From positions 1,432,501-1,496,500 of the forward strand of contig JBBBDQ010000445.1 of assembly GCA_037127315.1 (NCBI GenBank): DNA of 64,000 nt. The letters run 5' to 3'. This document shows, in pieces, positions 32,310 through 42,764 of the stretch. A model generated the notes under the pieces. That model had not been told where the DNA came from. It ran no database searches and saw only the letters and a list, made by a program, of their open reading frames with translations. The stretch comes from Ascarosepion bandense (lineage: Eukaryota > Mollusca > Cephalopoda > Sepiida > Sepiidae). Position 1 is the stretch's first letter. The number at the start of each line of letters is the position of its first letter. The position numbers were made by a program, and so were the translations under genes.

Positions 32310-32870
32310 ACTTTTTCTTTCTTTTTAATCAATCCATCTCAAGCAAGGCAATAATGTCACTAAGGTGCTGGAGGCTACTGAGAGCAAAAGAGAATGAGAA
32401 GACTTCAGAAAGAAGCTGAAACCCAATCCTAAACAGGAAACCAAAAAATTAAGCCCCTACTCCTGTTCAAAAGAATGGGAAGTAGATTTACCTATCATCC
32501 AGTTCACACTGTCTACTCTGATATATCCCGTGAGGGGATAATCAGGGAAAAGAATAGTGCAAGAATAATACTTAACACTGAAACAGATTAATAGGGATTT
32601 TTTTATACCGCAGTACAATAAACCAATAGACAATACAAGAACACCAACGAATAGTAACAGGTATAACAATCAAGTAGACAATGTCTCTGTCTAGGACGTA
32701 TGCGTCCGTCAAGTGAAGAATGCTCTCGTCTAGTGACGTATAGTGACGTATGCTCTCGTCTAGTGACGATGAACTGTAGTTCGCTCTAGTCCCAGTCTTT
32801 TATAGACCAGATCATATCCATTCCAGGGTAGTACAGGATATTCCTCTACAACATACTCCTATTGAGGAAA
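32310..32870 (-). mobile_element. LINE 3' end variant, antisense, split by a solo LTR
   Basis: 32325-32400 is the LINE tail (CATCTCAAGCAAGGCAATAA). 32405-32518 matches the variant block seen at 42765-43100 (AACCCAATCCTAAACAGGAA; TCCAGTTCACACT). The block resumes at 32859 with CTATTGAGG, matching CTATTGAACAGG in uninterrupted copies. The solo LTR lies between. Confidence 0.7.
32519..32853 (-). mobile_element. Solo LTR with 5-bp target-site duplication
   Basis: 335 bp with TG...CA ends on either strand (TGATATATCCCG ... CTCTACAACA). It is flanked by TACTC at 32514-32518 and TACTC at 32854-32858. Read on the minus strand it starts TGTTGTAGAGG and has a clear TATA box (TATAAAAG at about 32804-32797), placing transcription on the minus strand. 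Downstream lie GACGTAT/CTAGTGACG short repeats (32690-32770). It is a different family from the LTR at 4548. Confidence 0.85.
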
Positions 32871-33262
32871 AAGAAAATTAAAATAATTAGAAAATAAATG
32901 CTTAGTTTTAGGCAGAAACTTGAAGTATCGAGTTGAAGTAGACTTTTGATGGAACCAAAAACCCAATCCTAAATGAAAAAACATTAAAGACAAAATAGAA
33001 ATGTCCGTTTCTATTTTGTTAAAAACGAGGAGGGGTGATTTTAAACCATTCTTTGTGATGTAAAAGTCAGGAAAAGAATACAAGAGTCAAATATGATCCA
33101 AGTTTGTGTCATTACAATAAAAACACATTTTACATCCACTCAAATAACATATTTTGTTAACATCTTGTGATTTTTTTAAAGGTTTATCACAAGTCTTTAA
33201 ATACAGGGTAAATTGTAGGCATTTTATATTTTTTATTTTGTGTAGGTATGTTTTAGATTTTC
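32871..33262. other. Intron sequence, nothing recognised
   Basis: AT-rich; no supported feature. Confidence 0.45.
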
Positions 33263-33264
33263 TC

Positions 33265-33370
33265 AACTGCAAAGTAAAGTGGGGTCAGTTGGGCACCATT
33301 TGTGAGAAAAAGAGCAGCTTGGCACAATTCACTCCTCCAGGAATTTGGAAACAGCATGCTGTACTGCTTG
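33265..33370 (+). repeat. Dispersed repeat H, copy 2
   Basis: TCAACTGCAAAGTAAAGTGG, GGGTCAGTTGGGCACCATTT, GGCACAATTCACTC and GGAATTTGGAAACAGCATG match 13998-14125. Confidence 0.65.
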
Positions 33371-33473
33371 ACATTTGTACCAGAAACACCAATACAAAAA
33401 TTAGAGAGTTCTTTGGTCTCAATCTGAAGACAATTCAGAAAAAGTGAGATGAGTTTAATAGGTACTAGCAGTA

Positions 33474-34143
33474 TAGCCCAGCATTGCTTGGGTGTAATGA
33501 AAGCTTTAAAACTAATCCATGGTCCTGGAGCTCAGACTCTTTGGACGTTGGCACGAAAGTCTTAAAAGCAATAGTTGTTTCCAGTTAAAGCGAAACCGTA
33601 GACTGAAAGAAAAATGAATGGATGTAAGTCAAATTTTGATTTCCTGGTATCGATATCAAATAAGTTTTATTTGTCATAAACTGAATTTTGAAAGCTAAAT
33701 AAGTCCTCTGAGTAAATGGTATCATGGCTGAGACTAAGAACTACAATTATACCTACTTAGAGCCAAACCTGAAGCAAAAACTAAAATAAAAGGGCTGAAA
33801 GAAATACAGACAGATAAACAGACACACACACAAACATCTTGCCTTTTATATATATATATATATAAGAACTGCACCCTTGAAACTTCTGAATATCATTTCT
33901 TATGTCTTTGTCTATGAGTGTATCAAATTTGATTAAAATCGGACCACTCCTTTTATAACTCGATTTTTTCCAATTATTGATTTTCAATATTTATCAGGGG
34001 TACCTTGACACAAAACCTAACTAAGAACACTCGCAGATGCTTATAGTACAACTGTATAAATTTTCAAGAAAATCGTTTCAGCCGTTTCGGAGTCTATAGG
34101 TAACGGACACACACAAAGTTCCATTTATAAATAAGTATAGATT
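33474..34143 (+). mobile_element. Dispersed element B, near full-length copy
   Basis: ACTAGCAGTATAGCCCAGCA at the start; AGCAATAGTTGTTTCCAGTT, AGTCCTCTGAGTAAATGGTA, an internal (TA)n at 33848-33864, and TTTCAGCCGTTTCGGAGTCT inside; AAAGTTCCATTTATAAATAAG at the end. The structure is that of 14716-15442 with a shorter TA run. The match is high, so the family was active relatively recently. Confidence 0.82.
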
Positions 34144-34485
34144 CCAAAGATACAACAGCTTGGAAAAGATTCACCGATTGTTATGGTAACAGGACTCTGC
34201 ACCATGCCAGACAAGCAGGTGAACCCAGTTATGGCTGTCAGGCAATTTCTGCAACCATATCACCCCTTACATATGGGTACCTAACTTCTAAGACTACGAC
34301 CCCGTTGGTCACTTTGTATGGGATGCAGTTGAGCAAGAGACCAAAAGTCCTTGTAACCCCAACGATAAACTGAAGCCAAGGATTATAGCAGCATTCACCA
34401 ACTTAAACAAGGAGACCAACCAGAAGAGTTGAAGGAGATTCCAAAGTTGTCTGGAGGCTGTGGTCGGAAGCCAATAATCATTTTA
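34144..34485 (+). pseudogene. Tc1/mariner-superfamily transposase C-terminal remnant
   Basis: The frame from 34294 reads YDPVGHFVWDAVEQETKSPC, NPNDKLKPRIIAAFTNLNKE and TNQKS, and after a stop CRRFQSCLEAVVG in a shifted frame. The pattern D...(Y/F)VWG.VE..T...P.N....LK..I...F..L..E....AC..F..RLE.V is the C-terminal part of DDE transposases of the Tc1/mariner group. Upstream catalytic regions are not recognisable. It is a dead fragment. Confidence 0.7.
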
Positions 34486-34651
34486 TTGAATTTACTCTTT
34501 AGTATTTAAAGATATATTTACCAAAATTACACAAAAATATCTATTAAAATGGGATTTCAGTGTTATTTTCATTTTTAAACAACAAATCATACATTGCACC
34601 CTGTACGTTTTTCTGAATATTATATTAAAATATAGTAATACTTGATTGATT

Positions 34652-34800
34652 GAATTGCTTGTTTAATGGTATATCAACTCCTTATGGGTCATTTTATGCC
34701 GTAATTTAATTTTCTTGACAGCTTTGATTTGATTTGATTGATTAGTGGTATATCAACTCCTTATGGGTCATTTAATACCTAAATTTAATTTTCTTGGAAG
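34652..34800 (+). repeat. Duplicated fragment of repeat C (GGTATATCAACTCCTTATGG)
   Basis: GGTATATCAACTCCTTATGGGTCATTT occurs at about 34668 and 34747, about 79 bp apart. It corresponds to the GGCATATCAACC...GGTTATTTAATGCC end of repeat C found at 51585 and, antisense, at 44203. Confidence 0.6.
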
Positions 34801-34824
34801 CTTTGAAGTAATAAAAATATGATA

Positions 34825-35206
34825 CACACTACCGGCCATAATTATTACGCAACCCCAGTGTTTTAAAAAATGATGAATTTCATACTATTATTTAGTATTT
34901 AAGCAAATAATTGTAAATGAAAATAAAATAGCTTCTTTTTTAATATTGCACAATAACATGTGCATCAAATGAATTTATAAATATTTAATAATTACCTATA
35001 TTGCAGTTTCATCAATGAAAGAATGAAAAACATTTAGGGTGATTTGGACAAGTTGATCTTTGCTCCCTTACCTTGTAAAATTTTGCAGATTAATAATAAC
35101 AAAAATCCATTCTATTTTCATTTGGCAGTAAATACTAAAAAATAGTATGAAATACATCATTTCTTTTAAAAAAACTGGGGTGGCCTAATAATTATGGCCG
35201 GTAGTG
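34825..35206. mobile_element. MITE M1, Tc1/mariner-like, copy 2
   Basis: Ends CACTACCGGCCATAATTATT and its complement AATAATTATGGCCGGTAGTG are followed by TA at 35207. The inverted repeats extend inward through AAATGATG...TACTATT...TAGTATTTA. A CA insertion lies next to the left end. The interior is about 70 percent like copy 1 at 13362 and has no ORF. Confidence 0.85.
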
Positions 35207-35578
35207 TAGGTTATTCTGCTTTCACAATTGAATACATGGTAGATGATACTCAGCTTTTATGCATACACATTTGTATGGAAATAATTATGAGAGGCAATGA
35301 TATGCATGTTTTCTGATGTAGTTTTGTTGAATTTATATTTGGCAATATTTTTTTTATTTCTTTAAGAAATCTTTGGATATTATATGGATTAATATCATGA
35401 AAGTTTTCTCATATTGGTTGTTTGGTTTTGTTTAGCGACATATCAACCTTTCTGGGTTATTTAATGCTGGAATATAAATGTTTTGAACACAATTTTTTGC
35501 CTTCAACTACAGATAAAATGAATTGTTGGTCATTTTGCTATTAAATTTTTTGTCGGTAGTTATATTCTAAGTATGGGT

Positions 35579-36184
35579 GGACCTGAAGGAGACTACCACC
35601 ACCTTTAAATTTGTTGTTTTTTAATTTTTTTTTTACTTTGTTTCAGTGCAATTATATTGATTAAGCCATAAACTTTCCAATTGACAACGAAAATTTGGAA
35701 AAATTTCAATATTTAAACAATTTGGGGAGGGCAGCTAAGTTTTTCATACAATCTTATAATAAATTGATCCTGTGCAATTAACTTTTTTGCTTGCACATAT
35801 TCAACAACTGAATCCTTTGCAAAATTTTTGAATAAAGCCATTCCTGCAGTTTCCAAGGAAGATGTCATTGTAAGAACTAAAGAAAACTTTTTCAAGTTTT
35901 GTTTAGTTCTTACGATGACATCCTCCTTGGAGACAAAAACGAGCAACAATTCGTCCCTCAAAAAACAAAACAAGGCAACCCCTACGCAAGTGGTTCCAAA
36001 ATGGAGGATCGATTTACTATAACATTGTATGAAAAACTGAGCTCCTTCTAAAATTGTTTAAATATTGAAATTTTTGTAATTATTTTTTTTTTTTGATAAT
36101 CAGAAACTTTGTAATAATCGATAAAAAAGTAAAAAAAAAATGAAAAACAACAAATTTAAAAGTGATGGTAGTCTCCTTCAGGTC
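35579..36184. repeat. Foldback element of about 600 bp
   Basis: The outer parts pair: GGACCTGAAGGAGACTACCA at 35579 with TGGTAGTCTCCTTCAGGTCT at 36165-36184. The AATTTCAATATTTAAACAAT and GTTTTTCATACAAT blocks also have partners. The innermost 29 bp (CCAAGGAAGATGTCATTGTA and onward) pair across a loop of about 19 bases near 35877-35895. Some of the middle of each arm (35775-35850 against 35935-36000) does not pair. It could be a foldback transposon or an inverted duplication. Confidence 0.82.
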
Positions 36185-36244
36185 TGCCTAAGTATGTATT
36201 ATAAGTAATTTTTTTTTTTCATCTAAAAATATTTTGCTGATATT

Positions 36245-36650
36245 TTTGGTGCCTCCTCAACAGGTGTTTACTCGTGCAATCAGACTGGCAACTGGGTCCC
36301 ACCCATTCACAGTCAGGTTAGCCAAATGCAGATGACAATTCTACTCCTGCAGCTTCTTCTCTCGCACTTCCCGCATTCTTGCTTTCCTGACGGCTACAAC
36401 CTACAGAAATTTAAATGCAAAGTCAATACTCATCTACTAACCACTGGACTCTAGCCTTCTCCCCACCTCCATATAACCTTCCCTTTCTCTCCACCTATGT
36501 ATCTGTCATCGCACCTGCTTTCTCAGCTTTCTATTGCTCCTTTCTAACTAGTTTGTACTCCTCACTCTTTTCTAATCTTTTTACAGTTATGTAACCCCCT
36601 GCACATCGGTGGCATTTCTGCCTTGCTTGGGGTGAAATGATTAAAAAAAT
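36245..36650 (+). mobile_element. LINE 3' fragment
   Basis: Starts at GTGCCTCCTCAACAGGTGTT (LVPPQQVFTRAIRLATGSHP), lacks the LWNSLP block by deletion, and continues through the NLQKFKCKVNTHLLTT block to the tail CTGCCTTGCTTGGGGTGAAA. Confidence 0.85.
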
Positions 36651-36659
36651 AAAAAAACT

Positions 36660-36835
36660 CATTTTTATAGTGTTTAGAAGTTCACTATTTGCCTATAGCC
36701 GAGACCATGAGAGCTGCTACCACCTGGAAACAGCAACAATTAAGAGGTGGTTTTATGTCCCCTCAAGATCTCCAGTCTCCTGATCAGAGCCATTGCTGCT
36801 GAATGTAGTTTATCATCATACCCAGGACTATAATA
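36660..36835 (+). repeat. Repeat C fragment
   Basis: CACTATTTGCCTATAGCCGA, GCAACAATTAAGAGGTGGTT and CATACCCAGGACTATAATAA match the 3' half of the copy at 51585-52050. Confidence 0.7.
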
Positions 36836-37012
36836 ATACGTGAAGGGAACAATTTACTATTTGATGATAATAGAAAAATAATCTTCCAATTTACATCCAA
36901 TAAAAAAAAGGTCAATATATTCTGTTATAATCTATAAACTTACAATTATTTGAAGGTTTTCACATGTCAATTTATAAATATATTTTTCTGAATATTATTC
37001 TGATAGGGGGAT

Positions 37013-37278
37013 GTGTGTTGTGGTGCGGTGAATATCAACTCGAAACAAGAAATCAAAAAGGCGAGTTCAAATTCATTGCATTCACTTCAGGTATTAATCC
37101 ATCACTTCTTCCTCTAGCTATGGGTTAAATAGCAGGATAGATTGAGTTCTGTAGGCTTGGTTGACAATCACTCTACTACAGAAAATGGTAACCTACTGTG
37201 TGATAATCTTCTGCCCAGTCAGTCATGTCACCTTTGAGATATGATCGCCCAAGCGTGTATCACATATGGCACTTAACC
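37013..37278 (+). mobile_element. tRNA-derived SINE family D, + copy with A and B boxes
   Basis: GGATGTGTGTTGTGGTGCGGTG holds the A box and GGCGAGTTCAAATTCATTGC the B box. The core and the end GATCGCCCAAGCGTGTATCA with CATATGGCACTTAA follow. This is the most complete copy of the head. Confidence 0.83.
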
Positions 37279-37467
37279 AATATTGATAGGTAGTAATTGT
37301 GGGTAGGGAGCAGTTTATTACTTAATAATATAAAAAATGCCCCCTCTCATTATGTCCACTAGAATCTTCTATTAATAATAATTAGCTGTCAAAAATCATG
37401 TTTATATCAACAAAAACTGAGCCCCACTTTATGCGAGAGAGAATTTATACTAATTTAATACTAAATT
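37279..37467. repeat. Spacer repeat between SINE D copies
   Basis: GGGAGCAGTTTATTACTTAA and ATTATGTCCACTAGAATCTT recur between the next copies (37666-37785) and at 40786-40897. SINE D and this spacer therefore recur as a composite unit. Confidence 0.6.
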
Positions 37468-37665
37468 CAGTCAGCTAAGTGCCATACATGATACACGCTT
37501 TGGGCGATCATGTTTGAAAGAGACATGACTGACTGGGCAGAAGATTATCCCGCAGTAGGTTGCCATTACTTTCTTCGATAGACCGGTTGCCAGCCAAGGC
37601 TATAGAACCCAATCTGTCCTGCCATTTAACTCATAGCTGGAGGGAGAAGAGATAGATTATATTAC
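37468..37665 (-). mobile_element. tRNA-derived SINE family D, antisense, 3' part
   Basis: AGTGCCATACATGATACACG, GAGACATGACTGACTGGGCA and the TAACTCATAGCTGGAGGGAG end. The tRNA-like head is missing. Confidence 0.8.
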
Positions 37666-37785
37666 ATTATTATATTAAGTACAATTAGTGGGGGATCAGT
37701 TTATTACTCCATAACAATAGACAACCGATCCCCTACTTTATGCCCAGTAGAACTTTTGATTAGTCTCAACTATTACATTGTCAGT

Positions 37786-38090
37786 CAGTTAAGTGCCATA
37801 CGTGATACATGCTTTGGGCAATCATATCTTGAAAGAGACATGACCGACTGGGCAGAAGATTATTCCGCAGTAGGTTGCCATTACTTTCTGCGGTAGACTG
37901 GTTGTCATCCAAGCCTATAGAACCCAATCTGTCCTGTTATTTAACCCATAACTGGAGGGAAGAAATAAATTAATATCTTTTCTAAGGGTATTTGAGCATA
38001 AGTGAACGCAACGAATTCAACTAGAATTTGAACTTGGCAACCCAATTTGTCGTTCCGAGTCAATATCCACTGCACCACAATACAAATCCA
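37786..38090 (-). mobile_element. tRNA-derived SINE family D, antisense, full length
   Basis: Runs from AGTGCCATACGTGATACATG to the antisense head CACTGCACCACAATACAAATCC, and includes the antisense B box TTGAACTTGGC region. Confidence 0.82.
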
Positions 38091-38784
38091 GATTAAGACT
38101 AGATTACTTGATCATTAACAGGTTTTTATTTTTAAGTAGCATAGTAAAAAATTGTTTGGAGAAAAAGAAAAATTAAAATAAAATTCTGTTCATAAATTTA
38201 TAAAGATATATGAACCAACTATAGTGAAATCTTTATCATTTGATTTGCAATTAACCAATGTTTTATGAGCTTCATCAATTTGCTTTAGTCAAATTGCTTA
38301 CTGTCGACTCTTCATTGAAATTTCTTCATTAGTCAATACTAAATTTCTTCATTAGTACTTTGCTGCAAATAAATAATCTATTAGAATTTCTTGACATTTA
38401 AAAAAAAAAATTAAAATTGTTTTTCAAAATAAAAGTCTTTAAGTGGGGTAGCCTACAATTGCTGGCTTCAGGCCTCGGATTTGTCTTGATTAGACATCCT
38501 TAATCCGAGATTGCAATTATTTTTAAAAAATTGAAAAATTAAAGCCAGAAGTAATCTGAGATATAAAATTATAAAAAATGTATGATGTCTGTTTAAATTT
38601 GTCTTTTTCTGTAGTTATTTTATTTTTATATAAAATTATGAATAAAAAAAAACTTGTTTCACAGTTATTTATAAAAATTTAAATAAATATTGCATTTTAG
38701 ATAGTTTATTTATTTTGATAATTTTGTAATTTGTAAATGTTTAAATAAAAATATTTCTTTTCAAACTTATTTCTTTATAAAATG
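38091..38784. other. AT-rich intron, nothing recognised
   Basis: No feature supported. Confidence 0.5.
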
Positions 38785-39115
38785 GTCAATAGACTAAACT
38801 ATCACCCAGTTTGCACTCCACCCACGGTTATTGAACAGGTGAAGAGTCTCATCCTTTGTTCCCTGTTTAGGATGTAGTTTCCGGTTTTCTCTTTTCCAAT
38901 CTTTTCACTTTTCCTTATTTTTTTTTTTCAATTGGAGTAGATAGACTAAACTATTGCCCGGTTTGCACTCCACCCACGTTTATTGAACAGGTGAAGAGGC
39001 TCATCCTTTGTTCCTTGTCTAAAATGTGGTTTCCAGCTTTCTCTTACATAGCTCCCTGCACATCAGTGGTGTTATCGCCTTGCTTGGGGTGATATGATTT
39101 AAAAAAAAAAAAAAT
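38785..39115 (+). repeat. LINE tail variant, two 152-bp units
   Basis: AGACTAAACTATCACCCAGT begins at 38791 and again at 38943. Each unit holds GCACTCCACCCACG, GAACAGGTGAAGAG, CATCCTTTGTTCC and GGTTTTCTCTT. The array ends in the LINE terminus CACATCAGTGGTGTTATCGC, GGGGTGATATGATT and poly-A. The same unit is at 42765 and, inverted, at 50825. Confidence 0.85.
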
Positions 39116-39324
39116 TTTTATAATCTTGAAAAAAATAAACATCGCTGAAGGAGTCAAGGTAGTATCTTGACCTTCGCTATAATAACAATAGCGACGGCCG
39201 CAGTAGTATACATTAATATCAGTGTCAAGGGAATAATCATCCTTTAAACTTTGCTAAAAGTCTTGCCACATTTGTCAAATCAACCATACCTATGATATCA
39301 CAGGTTGCATAAAAAAACTCTTTT

Positions 39325-39970
39325 TTTTTTTTTAATCATCTCACCCCAAGAAAGGCATTCTACTGCCGCTGTTGCGCAGGGGGTGACGAGAAAGAGGGGT
39401 TAGTTATAGGAAATGTCAGGAGGAGGGTAATAGACAAATGAGAATACCGAGGATGAGGGTGGAGTAGATGAAAAAAGAGCTTGAGAGAATGGATGCGAAT
39501 TAGTGTGATAGGAGGTGTCTATTGACCTTGCATTTAAACTCCTGGAGATTGTAGCTGTCAGGGAAGCAAGTATATGGAAGGGAATTCCACAGGCGGGAAG
39601 TGCATGAAAAGCAGCTGTTAGAGTAGAAATTGCGGTTACATTTTATCGGTTTCACTGTAAAAGGGTGGAACCTAGTTGCTGATCTAGTAGCTCATACCTA
39701 GGAGGCACCAGTGATCTAAGTTCATTGGAGCAGAAGTCGTGAAAGTATTTATAGAAGAGGCACAGGGAAGCCACGTCACGCCGGTGGAACAGCGACTGCA
39801 GCTGAGCTGCCAAGTCGGTATCGATCATATTACAGATTCTCCCTTGGATTTTGTCAAGAACCCTGATGTGAATAGCAGGGGCACCCAACCAGGTGTGGCA
39901 GCAGTATTCTTTATACAGGCAGATGGTAGATTTATATATGTACAGGATGGACTCAGATTCTGCACAGTGA
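39325..39970 (-). mobile_element. LINE 3' fragment, antisense
   Basis: From the tail AATCATCTCACCCCAAGAAA through the LWNSLP region (GGAATTCCACAGGCGGGAAG). Minus-strand frames then read HIRVLDKIQGRICNMIDTDL and SLCLFYKYFHDFCSNELRSL, ending with the CIEYCCHTWLGAPA equivalent. It stops near ACAGGATGGACTCAGATTCTG. Confidence 0.85.
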
Positions 39971-39975
39971 ACTTG

Positions 39976-40585
39976 TGTAATAATTGTTTGTTAGATAAAG
40001 TTAACTTTAATTTGAGATCTAATTTGTCCAAACACAAAACTGCAGAATCACAGGCAATATTTTGCAAGTTGAGAATGTTAGTCATCTGTTTCCATAAAGG
40101 TTTCTGTTTAATAGGATCTGATGTTTAAGATGACATCATTTTGAAAACAAAACTTTGTTTTAACAGTTAGGATTTGTCATAAGTTAACTCAACCAGATTT
40201 CTCCTGTATTCCAATTGTAAGGAGAAAGTTCCACTCAACTTTATTTCCCAGAAAACTGCTACTTTATGAAACAGACTCCAACAGAGATGCTTACCTGAAC
40301 ACTACACTCTTCAAGTCAATGTTCAATCATCATCTGTCCTCCTTATGCTCATTTTCACTACTTCTGCCTCTTGTATTCATATCCTACATTAGTAACCTAC
40401 TATCGAGACTGGCTCTCAGGCCACGAGGGATGGGGAGGGGAGGGGGCTTTAGTATTAAAAAAGACTTGTTAAAATAAATTTTGTAATTTTTTTGTAAATA
40501 AGATTAATATCATCTCTCCTGTCACATAAGTTTGTGTGTGTATGTATGTGTGTGTATATATATATATAGATAGAGAGAGAGAAAG
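39976..40585. other. Intron sequence with short TG/TA run
   Basis: (TG)n and (TA)n at about 40530-40570; nothing else. Confidence 0.45.
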
Positions 40586-40785
40586 AGAACTGACTGACTG
40601 CTAAGTGCCATACATGAAACACATTTGAGCAATCATGTCTCGAAAGAGACATGACTGACTGGGCAGAAGATTATCGCACAATAGGTTGCCATTAGTTTCT
40701 GCAGTAGACTGGTTGCTAGCCAAGGCTATAGAACCCAATCTGTCCTATTATTTTACTTACACCTAGAGGTGGAAGAGATGTATTA
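40586..40785 (-). mobile_element. tRNA-derived SINE family D, antisense, headless
   Basis: TAAGTGCCATACATGAAACA, GAGACATGACTGACTGGGCA and TATAGAACCCAATCTGTCCT. It ends near ACACCTAGAGGTGGAAGAGA. Confidence 0.8.
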
Positions 40786-40897
40786 TATTATTAAGTAATA
40801 AGTAATGGGGGATCAGTTTATTAGTTCATAACAATATAAAACTGATCCCCCACTTCATGCCCAGTAAAAGCCGTAATCAGGTTTTCAACTATTATAT
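40786..40897. repeat. Spacer repeat with hairpin between SINE D copies
   Basis: GGGGGATCAGTTTATTAGTT and AAACTGATCCCCCAC are inverted around a short loop. The same spacer lies at 37666-37785. Confidence 0.7.
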
Positions 40898-41162
40898 TCA
40901 GTCAGTCAGTTAGTGCCATACGTGATACACGCTTTGGCGATCCTGTCTCAAAAGAGACATGACTGACTGGGCAGAAAATTATTCTACAGTAGGTTGCCAT
41001 TACTTTCTGAGGTAGACTGGTTGCCAGCCAAGGCTATAGAACCCAATCTGTCTTGTTATTTAACTCCTAACTGGAGGGAAGAGATGGATTAATACCTTTC
41101 CCAAGGGTATTTGCGCATAAGTAAATGTAAGGAATTCAATTGGAATTCGAATTAGAGCATTC
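40898..41162 (-). mobile_element. tRNA-derived SINE family D, antisense
   Basis: From TTAGTGCCATACGTGATACA through the core to GGAATTCAATTGGAATTCGA. The head is decayed. Confidence 0.8.
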
Positions 41163-41224
41163 GATATCCAAAAAATAGGTAATTACGTTATTTGGTATTT
41201 AATTTAAATTTTTTTGATGGACTT

Positions 41225-41890
41225 TTTCTTTTTAAATCATTTAACCCCAAGCAAGGCAATAAGGCCACTAAGATGCAAGGGATTAAAAGAATGAGAGAAA
41301 AAGAAGACGTTAAAAAGAGTGAACAATAAAAGAACATGAATTAAAATGACAAAAGCTGACAATCGACATTGACCTTTGAAAATTTAAGTGCAAAGTTGAC
41401 TGGAAAGCAAGAGGCCAGAAGAGAGTTCCACGAGAAAAACAAGTTCTTGCCATTTCAACTGTAAAAGCATGAGACCTTACTGCCAATCAAGTACTGCACT
41501 TAAATTCATGAAGTTGTAGCTATGAACAGAACAGTTACCATTAAAATATTTATGAAAAAGATACAGTGAAGCTATGTTAATCTGGTGGGAAAGTGACTGA
41601 AGCTGTGATGCCAGGTCAAGACTGATAACATTACAGATTCTTCTTTGTGTTTTATTAAGACTTTCTAAATACATAGCCAAAGCACCAGACCAGATGTGGC
41701 AGCAATATTCAATGCATGGACAAATGGTAGACTTATAAATATAGAAGATAGATTCTGAAGAGAATCATTGTAGATTGTTCTTTGAATTTTATCAAGAATC
41801 TCTCTCTCTATATATATATATAGCAAAAGCACCAGACCAGATGTGGCAGCAATATTCAATGTATGGACGTATGAATGTGTCAGATTCTAA
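41225..41890 (-). mobile_element. LINE 3' fragment, antisense, with a local duplication of its 5' side
   Basis: The tail AATCATTTAACCCCAAGCAA, then 3' UTR, then ORF2 remnants up to GCACCAGACCAGATGTGGCA at about 41682. The block AGCACCAGACCAGATGTGGC with AATATTCAATG occurs again at about 41829, about 147 bp further on, behind a (CT)(TA) run. Confidence 0.78.
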
Positions 41891-42194
41891 AATTACTGGA
41901 AAATTGAGAATTAAATCATAACAACGGCCTTTTTGTGAATTTTCTTACAAAACCAACATGCTTGCATTTGCCACTCAACCATTGGCTGATTTTGGGTTGA
42001 TATTTAACATTGAAAATGAGAGCAAAGTTTAATTTAGGTGCAATTTTACAACTTCGCTTTATTCATTTATTTTAAGTGTAAACACATGTTTGCGTATTCC
42101 TTCTGTTTAATTCTCTGTTCAACAAACTTCTTGCTTTCATAGTTTCTATTATACTTTTTTATGTTTGTTCTAATATAACATCAAAGCTGTATTA

Positions 42195-42630
42195 CTCTCC
42201 TGGCATCTTGACTTCACTCACTTTCTCACCAGTGTAATGTGGCTTTCCTCTGTCTTTTTTACAAATATTTTCGTGGTAACTGCTCTGCCCTGGTGCCTCG
42301 ACCATATAAATTTATGTATACTAGACTTGCATCTGGGACTCACCATAGAAATAGTTAAATGTAACTTCCCCTTCTACTCTAACAGTTTCTTTTCTTGCAC
42401 TTCCCACATGCAGAACTCCTTACTTGCTTCTCTGATAGCTACAACCTCCAAAAGTTTAAATCCAACATCAATTAACGTCTTCTGTTTCCTTGAATTCGAT
42501 CTGTCCATCTTTTCTTCAACACCCCCATACCCTGATTTTTTTTTTTCTTCTTCAGACAGTAATCCCTTGCACACTAGTGGTCGTCTTGCCTTGCTTAGGG
42601 TAAAAATGATTACAAAAACAAAACAAAAAA
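42195..42630 (+). mobile_element. LINE 3' fragment
   Basis: TTGACTTCACTCACTTTCTCACC, TTTTACAAATATTTTCGTGG and CTTGCACTTCCCACATGCAG, then the tail GTCTTGCCTTGCTTAGGGTA and A-rich end. Confidence 0.8.
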
Positions 42631-42764
42631 TTTAGTATCAATTGATGATATTGTTTTTTCTTTTTTTTTTTAATACCAACTCAGTAATATTTGTTTTATT
42701 AACAGACAAAAATGCTTTTTTTCTTTGATTGAATTTTTTTCTTTCATTGATATTTGTGATCATG

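Noticed and set aside
35713..35973. 86-codon minus-strand frame with VSKEDVIVRTK
   Set aside because: It spans the centre of the foldback and the VSKEDVIVRTK peptide is read from both strands because of the palindrome.
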